From contig CABFPE010000115.1 of NCBI GenBank assembly GCA_900660155.1, forward strand, positions 777,870-841,869: a stretch of 64,000 nucleotides of DNA, in the 5' to 3' direction. The notes beneath the pieces were generated by a model. The model did not search any database. It saw only the letters and a list, made by a program, of their open reading frames with translations, and was not told where the DNA came from. Below are positions 1 to 11,685 of the stretch, one piece after another. Source of the DNA: Hofstenia miamia (lineage: Eukaryota > Xenacoelomorpha > Acoela > Hofsteniidae). A program made the position numbers and the translations under genes. Positions within the stretch are counted from its first letter, which is position 1. Every line of letters starts with the position of its first letter.

Positions 1-1274
1 AATATAGATATTTTGCATCTCTCATATTCGATGTTTAGCAGCCACAATAATACATGTTCAAGCATATGTAATACAGATGAAATGGTTACATATTGGCTAC
101 TTCACCATCGATCTGCTCTGAAGAATCATTCCTGCCAATGCGACGTAGACAAAAAAGTTAAAGTCCAAATGTTGTTTATTTGAACACTGTGTAATTTAAA
201 ACTCGTTAGAAGCGTGTGGGGATCTATCTATATTGTGCCGTTGAGCCGCCCTAGTAATATTTTAAATTTTGCTGCATGTATCTTTAGTTTAAATTGAAAT
301 TCACACTAAAAATTATAAAACACCAATTTGTAGCATGTGGGGTCAAAGAGCCAAAGGCAAATCCTGTCAGCGTCATCACTTCTAAAAAATAGCATTACAA
401 AGCTGTATCAGAACAGTATAATTTATGTAATTACGTTGCCCAACATTGTGCTACCTATTCATATTATTTGATAAATTTCATAGCTTGTAATTAAATTGAA
501 ATTGATATTTATCCAGACAAGATATTTTTAACTTAATTTATTTATATTATATGTAGAACAAGAAAGATGCCAAGTCTTCTCCAATTAAATAATAAATTGT
601 TGACTAATTATTTAAATGAATAATAATGAACGTGTATAGTCTAATAAAACATGTATATTCAAATTAGAGGTGTCGTAAAAGTTGTGCTTTCTAATTAATA
701 TATTTAATCATCAAAGTCATTGGCAATACGTTGACTGCTAAGCCAATCAAATCATGAATAATCAAAAGTAAATATTTTGTTTGTTGATCTTTGTCGATAG
801 ATTGAATATGAATCAAGTAAGCCAATTATGGCATAAACACAGAAATTGTAAACATTCAAATCTATTTTTAACAAATATTTTGATTATCACAAATTATATA
901 TGGAAATATTTTTGTAGAGGTCTTTGACAGATAGATGTCATTTTTAGCATAGTTTAAGATTATCATGTTTCTAAGTAATTTAATAAGTTCAAATGCAGTT
1001 TTTATTTGGCAAATTAAAATCATATTTACAATTTTAGAAACTGTGTTAATTATATACAAACTATAAATAGTGATTGACTGTAGAGATGACAAAAGAAGTC
1101 CCAATTAGTTTTTATAAATAATTAACTGACCGAGAAACATTAAATCGATTTTTGATCGCAAAATCAAATAAATTACAAAAATGTTGACTTGCTCTTTCAA
1201 CTGACAACCAATTTCCGATTTAAGATTGGAGTTTTTAGTATAGTATTAAAGTTCGTTTAGAACAAGTCACAACG
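1..1274. other. Non-coding, no gene seen
   Basis: AT-rich sequence with only short chance ORFs on both strands. The last 60 bases before the ATG at 1275 would be the 5' leader of the small peptide gene. There is a weak TATA-like run (gtatagtattaaag) about 40 bases upstream of that ATG, but no convincing core promoter. Confidence 0.5.
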
Positions 1275-2178
1275 ATGAAGCCTCTATTCAATCATTTTGT
1301 TCTTTTCATTGTCGTCATTTCACTGTATATTATTCAGTCTACCGCTCGCACACTTAGAACTAATGGTTTTGGTGGTGCATATGCAAAAGGTATGTGTGTC
1401 ATCTATATGCTAAATAGAATAAATAAATATATTCACACTTTAGATCTAATAACTAAAAAATAAACAGTCTAACTTGAATTTTAATATTTAAAAGGACCTC
1501 AAAAAATGTATTAAACAAGTATTCTTTCGATGTTTAAATCCACAAAACTTATTTCTGAGAATCAATTTCAGCTGGCGCAGGATGCAATTTTGGAAAACTC
1601 CTACAAAAAATTCAGCAAATTTTTCTAAACAACAGATATATGTAATTAAATAAAGAAATGTGCACAACTCCAACAGATTAATGAAATCATTTAACTAATT
1701 GACAATGTGAATGTTCTTAAAGAATTTTTAGAAATTAATATGATATTATTTATTCCAGTTTGATTCATAAAAATTTTCACTTATAATAGTTGCTTAGCAA
1801 GGACTAAAATTGATAGACATTAAATTTAGTAAATTTTAGTAAGACAATTTTGTGTAACTGCTACGACAAGCAGGGAAGGCAGTTTTAGTTCGTTGCAGAA
1901 AACATTTTAGCATAAATTCTATGGAGAATTTACAATGGTAAAGAACAAAACAAATTTCATCTAAATGTCAAATGGCGTAAAGCAAGTAATTATTTAATTT
2001 AGACAAAATTTCCTGCATGTCAATTTGGTTTATTATATTATACTTGATTTGGACACAAGATGGCATAGAAGTAACAATTTAATGATCCAATTTAGGTTCA
2101 TTTGGCAAAAGAGGCATTGCTGATGGCGTATATTATGGTAGATATGCTGAAGGTTTCCCATTTGATTCAATACAATAA
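1275..2178 (+). CDS. Putative small secreted peptide precursor, two exons
   Basis: Exon 1 is 1275-1389 and ends at a GTATGT donor. Exon 2 is 2096-2178 after a ccaatttag acceptor. The phases join (G|GT) into a 65-residue ORF. Residues 1-24 form a signal peptide: a charged start (MKP), a hydrophobic core (FVLFIVVISLYII) and an S-T-A cleavage context. The mature part is Gly/Tyr-rich and has an FGKR site, which in neuropeptide precursors gives amidation plus dibasic cleavage. It also shows a loose repeat of about 10 residues (aromatic-Gly ... Ala-acidic/basic-Gly: GAYAKG, RGIADG, GRYAEG). A rival acceptor at about 1572 is also phase-compatible and would give a different tail (begins AGAGCNFGK). 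I do not recognise the family. A secreted Gly-rich structural or antimicrobial peptide is the main alternative to a neuropeptide. Splicing is inferred from motifs only. Confidence 0.45.
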
Positions 2179-4688
2179 CTTAAGCAATGTTTTTAAATTG
2201 TTTTATCTGTTTAAGAGTAAAAATTTACGGTGGTAATTGTTATTTTATATCGTACATCAATTTCTTCTATTAATTGATTTGAAATTTTAGAATCATGTCT
2301 ACCTCTAATAATTACTATGAAGGTAATATGAAATATGCAATATTGATAATAAAAATTGGATAATTCATTTGTGGCGTCATTATTAACACTTAAGTAAGCA
2401 CTAATTATATTATAAATTGAATGTGATTTTAAAATTTTCAAACATGTAAGCCTCATATAAAGTCATGATATTTATTCAGCATTTACTGTAAATTAATATC
2501 ATTTTTTTACAATCTTTTCCAGTATTCGTATTTCATGCCATAATGACAATTGTGAAGTTGCAAATATAATTATAAGGAACTGAAATTATATTTGAGAAAA
2601 GATTTTAAAGTCTTTTATAAATACGTTTGAAGAAATGAAAATTATTTTTTGAAAATAATTTGCGAATCATATTCTAAAATGTTTTGGAGAAATCCTTATT
2701 CAAATGCTTCTCATATACCTTAAAATAAATTTTGCTCTCCCGGTCATTTCTTTTATAATTTTCCACTACTAAATGTTATTAAAACGTCAAAATGAAATCG
2801 CACTTGTCTAAGTACATGTCCTAGGATTACATGTTTTTTTTGGTTAGCCGTATTCATTTATCTTTAGCTCATTTGTTTATTTAAGTTTTGCTTATCTGGG
2901 GTGGCCGATTTGACCCCCTTCCATATTTTTAGATATAACCGTTTTTTTAAATATACGATCCTTCCATGACTTTTTTTTAATTTGTTTGCAACTTTTGACG
3001 AAAAATTATGCAGATAGGGTCAAGGGTTACAAAGTTATAGCGATTTAAAAAAATAACCCAGGAAAAACGGACATTTCTTAGGAGTTTCAAAAATAACTAT
3101 TTTGTATGTAAAGGCTATAAATTGAACCCAATGCATAATTTTCAATCCGAAATTATAATTAAATGTTTTCTAAGTTATATTTGCATTATAGGACTTTTTC
3201 TTATTCCTATTTATTAAGACTTCTAACATTTTGTGTCAATAATGAGAAATTTAGAAAATTTCATATATAACCTAATATAATGCGCATAATTTATATATTA
3301 ATTATAGTATCGCGAAATGGTTCTGCCAAGATATATCTCATATGTCAAAATATCTCCACACTAAATTTGGTGTTGATCGGATCTACTGTTTCTGAGATCT
3401 TAGGGGGTGGGCAAATCGCCCCTCTTAGGAATACCTGCTACATAAAGCCCAAGTAAAATGGGGTTAAAATATCTAACATTTCTTGCTTCTCAGAAGCTAT
3501 TGGTAAAGGGAGGCAACTTTGATATCTATCATCCCGATGAGATAAACAACTTAGCTTGCCTTCAGAGTTTCTATATTATTATTTTATAATTATGTTGTAC
3601 ATTATGTTTTGGGAGCAGTTATTTTATAAAATTAATTTGTAGAATTATATTTACACATATATACATTGTGAAATAGTTTATTTTTTATAATACTATAAAA
3701 AATATATTTCAATGTAAATCGTTAATCACCATAATTAAGATTGAATAACTTTAAACTGAACTGTTTTCATTACTTCACTTATACAATTTTATAGATATAG
3801 AAAAACAAATTAAATATAATAAAAGGATTATAAGGAGGGATATTAGCCATTTTTAACTAAGAGTCAAAGTGAGCAGAATGCCTCTAATTACGTTTCTCTT
3901 TATTCAATAAATTGAAAAAATATATCAAAAAATCATAACTAATATTTCTTTGGTTTTCTTATTGTTTTTATTGAAGAGAGATTTCAATAATTTAGCTTGG
4001 ACACAAAAATTTAGCCATTTACGTGAATTTTTAAACAACAAATTTCTTGGGCAGAAGTTAGTGCATTATTGAGTTTGGTTAGTAGAAGTCTATTTTCAAA
4101 TTTTGAAATTTTTGAAGAATACATATTCTGATTTCTAATTTTATTCAAAGAATTTGATTGAAGACTTCTTTAAAATCAAAATTTCTTTTCATATCGCTTA
4201 AGGGCTTACTCAAACAAAACCTCCGGAAATTTTAAATTTCACAGTTTTAATTATCAAGAAAATAATTATTTTAAAAAAACGTATATATACTAGAAATATG
4301 TATATATGAATTCAGCACTAATGCCGGCTTGTAGATATATCTCATAGAATAAAATTTTATTGATATTAATGCATGTGGAAGAGTGGTTTAAAGATTTTTT
4401 GAATCTATCTGTGAAATTTCATTTTACTTGTTGGAAGCTTTTGGAAACTAATGGTTGTAGAATCGGTGTATTTTCTTACGTTAAAATAAGTTTATGTCAA
4501 AATTCGAAATTCAAAATTACAGCACACACACATTGCTTAGATTTTATTATACAAGAATATTCAGTAAAACAATAGGAATTGAAGATAAAGTATAGCGGCA
4601 GTCTACAACTCTGTGATCAATGTTTTGCGCGGCCAAGTGGCGGTTTTCCGTAGGATGTAGCAAAGAAATTGTCATGACTGCGAAATTG
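2179..4688. other. Non-coding stretch with a diffuse repeat candidate
   Basis: No supported gene. Acceptor-like sites near 2291 and 2521 open only very short reading frames. Between about 2898 and 3426 two G/C-rich ends form an imperfect inverted pair (see the repeat entry). The rest is AT-rich filler up to the stop of the minus-strand myosin gene at 4689. Confidence 0.4.
2898..3426. repeat. Possible MITE-like repeat with imperfect inverted ends
   Basis: The left end (2898-2920, ggggtggccgatttgacccc) and the reverse complement of the right end (3400-3426, aagaggggcgatttgcccac) share a GGGG...CGATTTG...CCCCCT core with small indels. These are the only G-rich patches in an AT-rich kilobase. 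No clear target-site duplication was found, so the limits are uncertain. It could equally be an unrelated dispersed repeat. Confidence 0.25.
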
Positions 4689-7478
4689 TCAAATTACATT
4701 TTCATCGATTTCAGTTACTCTATAAGGTATTTCAAAGGATTCGTGGTTCTTTAGCACTTGTATAAAACCCATTTTCTGAGACACCCCAGTCACGTGAATA
4801 ATTTCTCCCATTAGGAATTTTCCATATTGCTTCTTCATAATTCTGAAATGTGGATATTCGTATTTCTTTTGGTTCTTACCGATGACGTAATTACGTATGG
4901 GTGGAATGTTGGGAGGATTTTTTTCATCACAAAGTCCTTCCTGAGAAGTTTGCATGTAGTCTTCAGAATTTAGCCTAATTTTAGAATGACTAGATGTTTT
5001 GTATTTGTCTTTAAATTTTTTAAAGGACTCCAAAAGCTGTCTAGCTCCATCGGTGAAATATACATGTCGATTACTAATGTGGATTTCAACTCTTGCTGAG
5101 GTAAGTTTATTATTTTGATGAAAACCCTCAACAATGCTTTTAATATTGGATAGAATCTCAAAAAAATCAGGGCTACTTTCTACAAGGTGAGAATATCTAT
5201 TAAGAAATTGTTTGATTTTTAGTTTATTAGTGAAAGCCAAGCCTAACATCTCAACTATTTCTGGTATTTGAAAGTGTGATATTTGCTTGGAAATGAAGGT
5301 AACGTCAAATCGGGTTTGAAGACCTGGACCAGGCTTAAAACACCTTACAAAATGTGGCTTACTTCTAACAAGAACTTTTAGTAAATTATCTAAACTTTCA
5401 TGAAAATACTGGCAAAATGATTGGTTTTCATGAATGCGATCTGGGTTTTTGACAGGAAGAATTCCAAATCGAAGCCGATTCATGCTGTTGCAATTTTGGT
5501 CCAGTAAAGTAAGTTCTTCTTTAAACAAATTTGAAACAAAACTATTATTGCAAAAATTTCGACTAAATATTTGAAGAATCTCACCAGAAATGTATTCCTT
5601 GGCTTCTCTTAGCAAACCATTAACATCGTAATGTACTGATCCATTGCTATGTAAAATGGAAAACTGTTTGGCATTTTTGTTGATTCGAACATCATTTTTG
5701 TCGATGTTGACAAAGATTTCATCGAATTCATGACCATCAACTGACCAATATTCACTGCAATCTATCCTGCTTAAAATACCCCATGGTTGATTTGAAATGA
5801 CATCAACTATTGAGCCATTGTCTTTATAGCAAAGATCAATGTTGGTTAAATGAGCGATTTCTTCCTCTTCTTGCAGATCAGCAGTAGTTCTAAAAATCTG
5901 AGTTGTAAAGTAATATTCAAGCGTTTCCGAGCATAAATTTATACACAGCTGTTCCAAAGAATTTGAATTGGTTTCCTCGAAACCGTATAGATCAAGAATG
6001 CCTATGAAATTTGTCTCATTTATTCCAGGTATTGGGTTTTGTGCGCTAGACATTGACAACGTTCTCTCAAGACTGCTGTCGCTTGGTGAAGGGCGAGTAA
6101 TTTGTCGTCGAAGCGAAAATGAATTGAACATATTTTCAGACATTATTCGAATGCTATTGCAATGTTCATTTAAAAAATTTACGCATCTAAAATATAAAGC
6201 TTCAATTAAATAATTTGTCATTTGCCTCATTTCGTCTGGATATCTTTGAACTAAAAGAGGCTGTGAATCTACATAGTGTATTTTACACTCCAGACACTTT
6301 CTCAAGAGATCTCTCTTAACTGCAAGAAGTTGTGAAACTTTGCTTATTATATCAGAATCTTGATTCTGATCTTCGAAGCCTTTGCTAAAGTTCAAGTTTC
6401 CGAGAAGCAGGCATGAAGCAAAAACATTTAAGAAGTCATCTGGATTTAGGCCTAATGAGGACACTGCTTCCATCCAACAGAAAAATCTACCGGCATAAGT
6501 TCTGCGAGATTCATATGACAACTCATTGTAATTTGATCTGAGAATAACATAGTATGAAGGATGTGGAGAAGGCAAAAACAGTTTCTTTAGTTTCGTTTCA
6601 GTTAATCCACACAACATTGCATAGAAAATATGAAATGATGTCTCTCCCTTGGGCCGATTGACAATCCTAGTTTGATTTAGCCAATAACAATGAAATTTTA
6701 CATTAGTTAGAGTTTCTCTCTTGATTTGGCACTCTAGGAACTTGCCACATCTTGAAGAATTATCATTCTCATTTGTACTGCAGCATGATAGTAAATCTAA
6801 AGCATTAATTCTCATCTTCACATGCTGGAAGCATTCATTATCATGACTTGCTCCAAAAAAGTGGAACAGCTCTGATAAAATTTTATAACTTAGAAACGAT
6901 TTGCCACTTCCTGAAATTCCACTTAGTACAAAGACGTGAGAGTTCTTCTTTGATTTGAATTCATTAATAGCTTCAGTTACAAACTGCAAGAGATTTGGAT
7001 CTTTACGACCATTGGATTGAATTGCCATTTCCAAAGGTAAAACATGTTGTTCTCTCATATGAATAAGATGTGTGCCTAAAAATATATCAAATATCTCCGA
7101 TGACCAGTGCTTAAGTAAACAATTGGCGATGTCATTAACAGAAGCTTTCCTGATCTTTGTAAGTAAGTTTGCGCTTAAGTGTTTTTGAACAAATACCTTC
7201 TTGATGTTATCATTAATTTTTTCTAATGAGTTGATAGAGTCTTGTATCTTTCTACTGGTTTCACACAATCCTTTGTTTAGAGTCAATGTGTTGACTACGC
7301 CTTGTAGGTTAAGTTTAATTAAACCAATTTCCTCGAGAATGTGTGAATTACATTCGATGTTATTGGTTGGAAGATTCTGCAGATCTAGCTCATCCATGTA
7401 TATTTGGTCTGTGAGTGAGTGCCAACTAGCGCTATGCTGTTCATTTTTATTTGTTTGCACTGAGTAAATTTTTGTCAT
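4689..7478 (-). CDS. Divergent unconventional myosin heavy chain, intronless
   Basis: This is a 929-codon uninterrupted ORF starting at the ATG complementary to 7476-7478. Myosin motor motifs occur in order: P-loop GISGSGKS (187-194; canonical GESGAGKT), switch I NDNSSRCGK (238-246; Cys for the usual Phe), a GETSFHIFY segment (278-286), switch II/relay start DLYGFE (496-501), actin-interface KPHFVRCFKP (707-716) and a converter-like block (about 737-762). There is a Ser-rich insert at about 445-485. After the motor I see no IQ motif or coiled coil. A C-terminal domain of about 70 residues (859-929, IPPIRNYVIG ... FEIPYR) follows. About 180 residues precede the P-loop and lack the usual N-terminal motor signatures. 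The P-loop and switch I substitutions suggest weak or lost ATPase activity. The motor-plus-short-tail layout recalls Dachs-type myosins, but I cannot confirm the class. Lack of introns next to an intron-rich gene suggests a retrocopy or a giant exon. Confidence 0.85.
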   Translation of the reverse strand: MTKIYSVQTNKNEQHSASWHSLTDQIYMDELDLQNLPTNNIECNSHILEEIGLIKLNLQGVVNTLTLNKGLCETSRKIQDSINSLEKINDNIKKVFVQKHLSANLLTKIRKASVNDIANCLLKHWSSEIFDIFLGTHLIHMREQHVLPLEMAIQSNGRKDPNLLQFVTEAINEFKSKKNSHVFVLSGISGSGKSFLSYKILSELFHFFGASHDNECFQHVKMRINALDLLSCCSTNENDNSSRCGKFLECQIKRETLTNVKFHCYWLNQTRIVNRPKGETSFHIFYAMLCGLTETKLKKLFLPSPHPSYYVILRSNYNELSYESRRTYAGRFFCWMEAVSSLGLNPDDFLNVFASCLLLGNLNFSKGFEDQNQDSDIISKVSQLLAVKRDLLRKCLECKIHYVDSQPLLVQRYPDEMRQMTNYLIEALYFRCVNFLNEHCNSIRIMSENMFNSFSLRRQITRPSPSDSSLERTLSMSSAQNPIPGINETNFIGILDLYGFEETNSNSLEQLCINLCSETLEYYFTTQIFRTTADLQEEEEIAHLTNIDLCYKDNGSIVDVISNQPWGILSRIDCSEYWSVDGHEFDEIFVNIDKNDVRINKNAKQFSILHSNGSVHYDVNGLLREAKEYISGEILQIFSRNFCNNSFVSNLFKEELTLLDQNCNSMNRLRFGILPVKNPDRIHENQSFCQYFHESLDNLLKVLVRSKPHFVRCFKPGPGLQTRFDVTFISKQISHFQIPEIVEMLGLAFTNKLKIKQFLNRYSHLVESSPDFFEILSNIKSIVEGFHQNNKLTSARVEIHISNRHVYFTDGARQLLESFKKFKDKYKTSSHSKIRLNSEDYMQTSQEGLCDEKNPPNIPPIRNYVIGKNQKKYEYPHFRIMKKQYGKFLMGEIIHVTGVSQKMGFIQVLKNHESFEIPYRVTEIDENVI

Positions 7479-8788
7479 TTGCTACAAGCAATAAGTCATC
7501 ATTTTCATACGTAATTGTGATCAAAGCAATGTCTGGCTTTCACGCAAAATTCATCGAAAGCATGCCAAATGTACAGTTAATAATTATTATTTAAACGTAG
7601 ACAATTCAATTTAGAAATTTACTAAAATATACATTGATATTGGTTACAATGTATGATGAAATTTTTGTATGTAACATTTCACCAATGCGCATATGCGGAA
7701 TCTGCCCCACTCATAGCACCATAAAATTAACTATAAAATATTCGATTCGTCTTAACCAATGTTAACATTTGTAGATTATAAAACAATAAAAAAAACTTCC
7801 CATATGACAGGCTATGTCACTTAATTTAAAAACTTCTAATGGAAAAATGATAGCAAATCAATATCAACTTAGAGAAAATGAAAGCCTAAATATTTGGCGA
7901 AATTTGGTAACGCATACAATTAACATTTACTTTTTTATAAATAGTTGCTTTTATATGCATTTTTATCGTGTCATAATGTAGCTAGTTTATAAATATGGTG
8001 TAGACTTAATAATTCTATTAATTCGTACATATATATATATATCGATAATTCCAACAGCAATAAAAACAATGAAATAACTTTATTCTAAAAACTGAAAAAC
8101 AAATCTTTTCAATAAATGTAAAAATAACTGATTGGACAATATTAGGTATCTGTTTAAAAATATAGATGTGAATTGAGCTTTTATTACTTGTGGTAGGTGT
8201 ATTTAGTTCTTCTAGTGGCTCTTTCATTAAATACTCTCAAAAAGGAGTTGAGAATATGGGCCTCGTTCTGTCCATCATTCAAACTTGTTATGTGTCTTCT
8301 CGCTTTCGTAATCTTCAGTAATGAGAATTTTTCAATACTAACATTTTGATGTTAACTTCCTTTTAAGGAGAACTGTTGAATCTAAAATTTCTTCAGCAAT
8401 ATCTTAAGTACACCACATAGCATGACCCTACAGATATTTAAAGAAAATATTTTACAAGCACATACAAACTTAAATTTTAACTGCAACTACACAATTGCAC
8501 AACAATGACAGCTAAAATTTAACAATTGGATAGCATGGGTATATAAATATAAATGATAAATGCAGTCATAATCATTGCAATGAATGAACTCTAAAAGCCT
8601 AAGTGATCCGAATTGACCACTTCCAATCTTTGATCATATTTTATATGCCAACTATGAGTCATCCAGTGATAACAATCAACAACATTTATTAATTTGTAGG
8701 GCTAAATTGATTAACCAACAAATGAATTTTAACAAAGTGATTTAGAACATCTTATTCGTTTACTTACCTTAAATGTCTGGGAAATCAG
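7479..8788. other. Non-coding, upstream side of the myosin gene
   Basis: This should contain the promoter and 5' leader of the myosin gene, but no core promoter can be fixed by eye. A minus-strand ORF at 8018-8227 (69 codons) opens with a protein-like stretch and then turns into low-complexity residues; I do not call it. Confidence 0.4.
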
Positions 8789-9004
8789 ATCGGACTCCTA
8801 ATACTAATAATTGCTATTTTCAGCATTTATGTTGTATACAATAGAGAAGGTGAGTTCAAAACTTCGACTCAAGTCCTTTCCGACAAATCCCTAGGGCCAG
8901 CCAAAATCCGCACTATTCGTGCTGGAGTTTCCACCAAAATGTTTGCAGATATTATTGATTCTCAATATGGATTACTGGAAAAAACTATTTCTTTTACAAA
9001 GTAG
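8789..9004 (+). other. Coding-like exon candidate with a membrane segment
   Basis: The ORF follows an acceptor-like aaatcag at 8782-8788, runs 71 codons and ends at TAG 9002-9004. It begins with a strongly hydrophobic run (IGLLILIIAIFSIYVVY) followed by a polar stretch, as at the signal-anchor of a type II membrane protein. There is no in-frame ATG, so it would need an upstream exon, which I did not find. It may be a lone exon, a pseudogene or chance. Confidence 0.22.
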
Positions 9005-10616
9005 TTCCGGCAATATAAACAATGGTGATAGAAGTTTGGGAGACGTTTTTTTAAAAAATTTGAATATACCCTTCTTTTGATGTAAGGAATGTGTATCGCG
9101 TTTAGTCATTGTTGACAAATGAGCCAAGATTGGTTCAACATTATTTATAAATATATGTTTGCTTTGATAAAAAAATCAACGCGTTTGCAAAAATTTGTAA
9201 TAAATTTACGCCTATCAGAGATATTTTAGTAAAGCCCTTGAAGTCTTTAATGCACCTCAGTTGCAATTAATCCTTTACTTTGGAAAGGTTTGGAAATGTT
9301 TGAATTTGTTGTTTTAAGTTCAAATCAAATTTCTGTAATTTAATTGATTGTAAGCCGCAATATTTAATGCTAAATATGTAATTAGATAAATAACTACCTC
9401 ATTTTTGTTATAAATTTCTTCCTATTTTTTAGCAAGCTTTCTAGTTTTTCTTTTCTAATTTTATCGATTATATGTGTTGGATATTTATTGCACTTTTATA
9501 TCATCTTTAATCTTGATGATTGATTTATTAAGCTCTTTATAGCTGTCTCCAATGATATAAAGTCTATGTATTGTATATTCCTTTTGTAGTAAAAGGTACT
9601 TGTGAATTATTCACTAAATTGGTATCCACAAACTTAATGTAATATGATAACATGAATTTGCAATATTGTGTTTCAATGCACAATATTAAGAAATGGCCAT
9701 TATTTTTGTTTTCCTTTTCGAATGTAAACTAAATTGAGAATCTAATTTAACGGAAGGAAGCATGTATTTACAATGTAATTCTTACATTATTTTCTGATAT
9801 AATCATCATATTTACACTAACTATATTAAGATTGTTATCATTAACTATTGTAAGCTTCAACGCAAACTTGAATGTTAGAGAGATTTACCCAAATACGATC
9901 ACCAATGATATATTAACGGATTTTAATAAAAATAAAAAAGTTAAGAAACAACGTTATGTAATTAGAATAAGAAGCCGATATATCATTCAATAATTGTTTT
10001 TCATTCTCACAAAATTAACGCAATGAAATTGCCCTAGTGTGTAATTTATCGAATGAATATGCTTAGATATAACCATGTAGTTTTGTATGACTACGATTAC
10101 TAGGGCTCTTATTAAAGACATAATGTCGATATTCTTTTATAAAATCAATATTTTGGATAATATAATGTAACGCCGTAACTTTGCTGAATTACTTTAGTAT
10201 CTCGCTTCAGTTACATTAACGTGGAGTTGTCCTATTCACACACGGATATGGTACGGGAGGTGCTGTGGCACCAGGCCCACAAATAGCAAAAAATAGTGTC
10301 CTTTCGAGTTTCGAACTTGAGCTTTTGGAGCCGCAAAATACCAAATTATAATAGTTTTTATATAAAAAATAGCAAACAATTGGGGTGCAAAACTAGGAAA
10401 AATATTTTAATAAACAATCGTAGACAATTTTTGAGGCCCGATAGTCATGCAGATACCTAATATGTAAATGTATATTCACAAAATAATACCAGTAAGTAGT
10501 AGAAATATCGACTATGCACCAAAACAGGTACTAAACATTTATTACATATAATAAAAGGGAGGTCAGGGCCTAATTTTGACATCTTGCACCGGGCCCCAAT
10601 TTTTCAGTGGCATCAA
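9005..10616. other. Non-coding, no gene seen
   Basis: AT-rich sequence. Around 10260-10290 and 10570-10615 there are phrases of the type gcaccgggcccca / gcaccaggccca, which resemble decayed transposon ends, but the pairing is too weak to define an element. Confidence 0.4.
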
Positions 10617-10831
10617 TGTATATATATATATATATATANNNNNNNNNNNNNNNNNNNNNNNNNNNNNNNNNNNNNNNNNNNNNNNNNNNNNNNNNNNNNN
10701 NNNNNNNNNNNNNNNNNNNNNNNNNNNNNNNNNNNNNNNNNNNNNNNNNNNNNNNNNNNNNNNNNNNNNNNNNNNNNNNNNNNNNNNNNNNNNNNNNNNN
10801 NNNNNNNNNNNNNNNNNNNNNNNNNNNNNNN

Positions 10832-10864
<33 letters not shown>
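10617..10864. repeat. (TA)n microsatellite around a 193-base gap
   Basis: TA repeats run into an unsequenced block at 10639-10831 and resume after it to about 10860. Reading frames reported across this block consist of Ile-Tyr repeats and Ns, and are not genes. Confidence 0.95.
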
Positions 10865-10869
<5 letters not shown>

Positions 10870-11151
10870 TATATACATATGAGTGACATGAATGTATGTA
10901 AATGACTAAATTCGGCTTGATTCCTATAAAATATATGATAAAATATTCCTTAATCAAGATAATACTTTAAAATAAGAACTTGTATTACAATAAATAAGTA
11001 GTCTCATAACATTTGCAAAATTTAAGCTAATATGCTAAGCTACAATCAAGTTAAAATTTAAATTCCTTATTTGCAACTATAAACAAATATATCAATCAGT
11101 GTTTTTGCTTGTAGGAACTCTATCATTTGAGGAGTAGTTTTTGCTCGCACG

Positions 11152-11268
11152 ATGCAGACTGAAGAGGTCCTGTTGGATATGTGGTTTAAAGAAATCTGTC
11201 AGAAAAAAAAATTATATGGCATGCTATTGAGTACTTCACCTGCTCTAAGTTTCGTTTTAGAAAATTTG
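11152..11268 (+). CDS. Candidate first exon, unknown protein
   Basis: ATG 11152 opens 39 codons ending exactly at a GTAAGA donor (11269-). The encoded segment (MQTEEVLLDMWFKEICQ...) has a mixed, protein-like composition unlike the surrounding filler. A good acceptor (ttttttacag, ending near 11602) follows, and the frame after it stays open for about 40 codons before a stop. I could not join this exon in phase to the long ORF at 11686. Either an exon is missing or a base error interrupts the frame. Confidence 0.35.
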
Positions 11269-11685
11269 GTAAGAAAATCTGCCTTTTTCAAATGATATAG
11301 AAATAAAGTAACAATCATTTAGATACATTATTTATCTTAGTATATTAAATTCCTTCTGGAATGCGTTGATATTTAAGAGTAGTCCTTGATGTAGTATATA
11401 ATTAATAAGTACTGAGACTGCTAATATAGAAATCTTTTAAAAATGCAATGTTCAAATCTACCAAAATTCAACAGTAATTATATTCAACAAGGAGTATTTA
11501 AAAATTTGGCGCACTTGATTTTTCACATTTTTGTTAAATGATGGCATCCTTTATGGATAATCGCAGGTGCAAAGCAATGTTCAATTTGATGTGTTTTTTA
11601 CAGAAGATTACTACTGTAAACAAAGAAATATCGTATTGGAATTTACACATCAATGCGCTTATTGAAATTTTAAATTTCAATTTCT

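Noticed and set aside
1275-2178. SIFamide precursor
   Set aside because: The amidated end would be GSF, not SIF, and the expected R-K-P-P-F-N motif is missing.
4360-4575. 71-codon plus-strand ORF near the end of the myosin gene
   Set aside because: No homology, no splice signals and AT-driven composition.
10563-10957. Multiple ORFs of Ile-Tyr repeats on both strands
   Set aside because: They read through TA repeats and a block of Ns; not coding.
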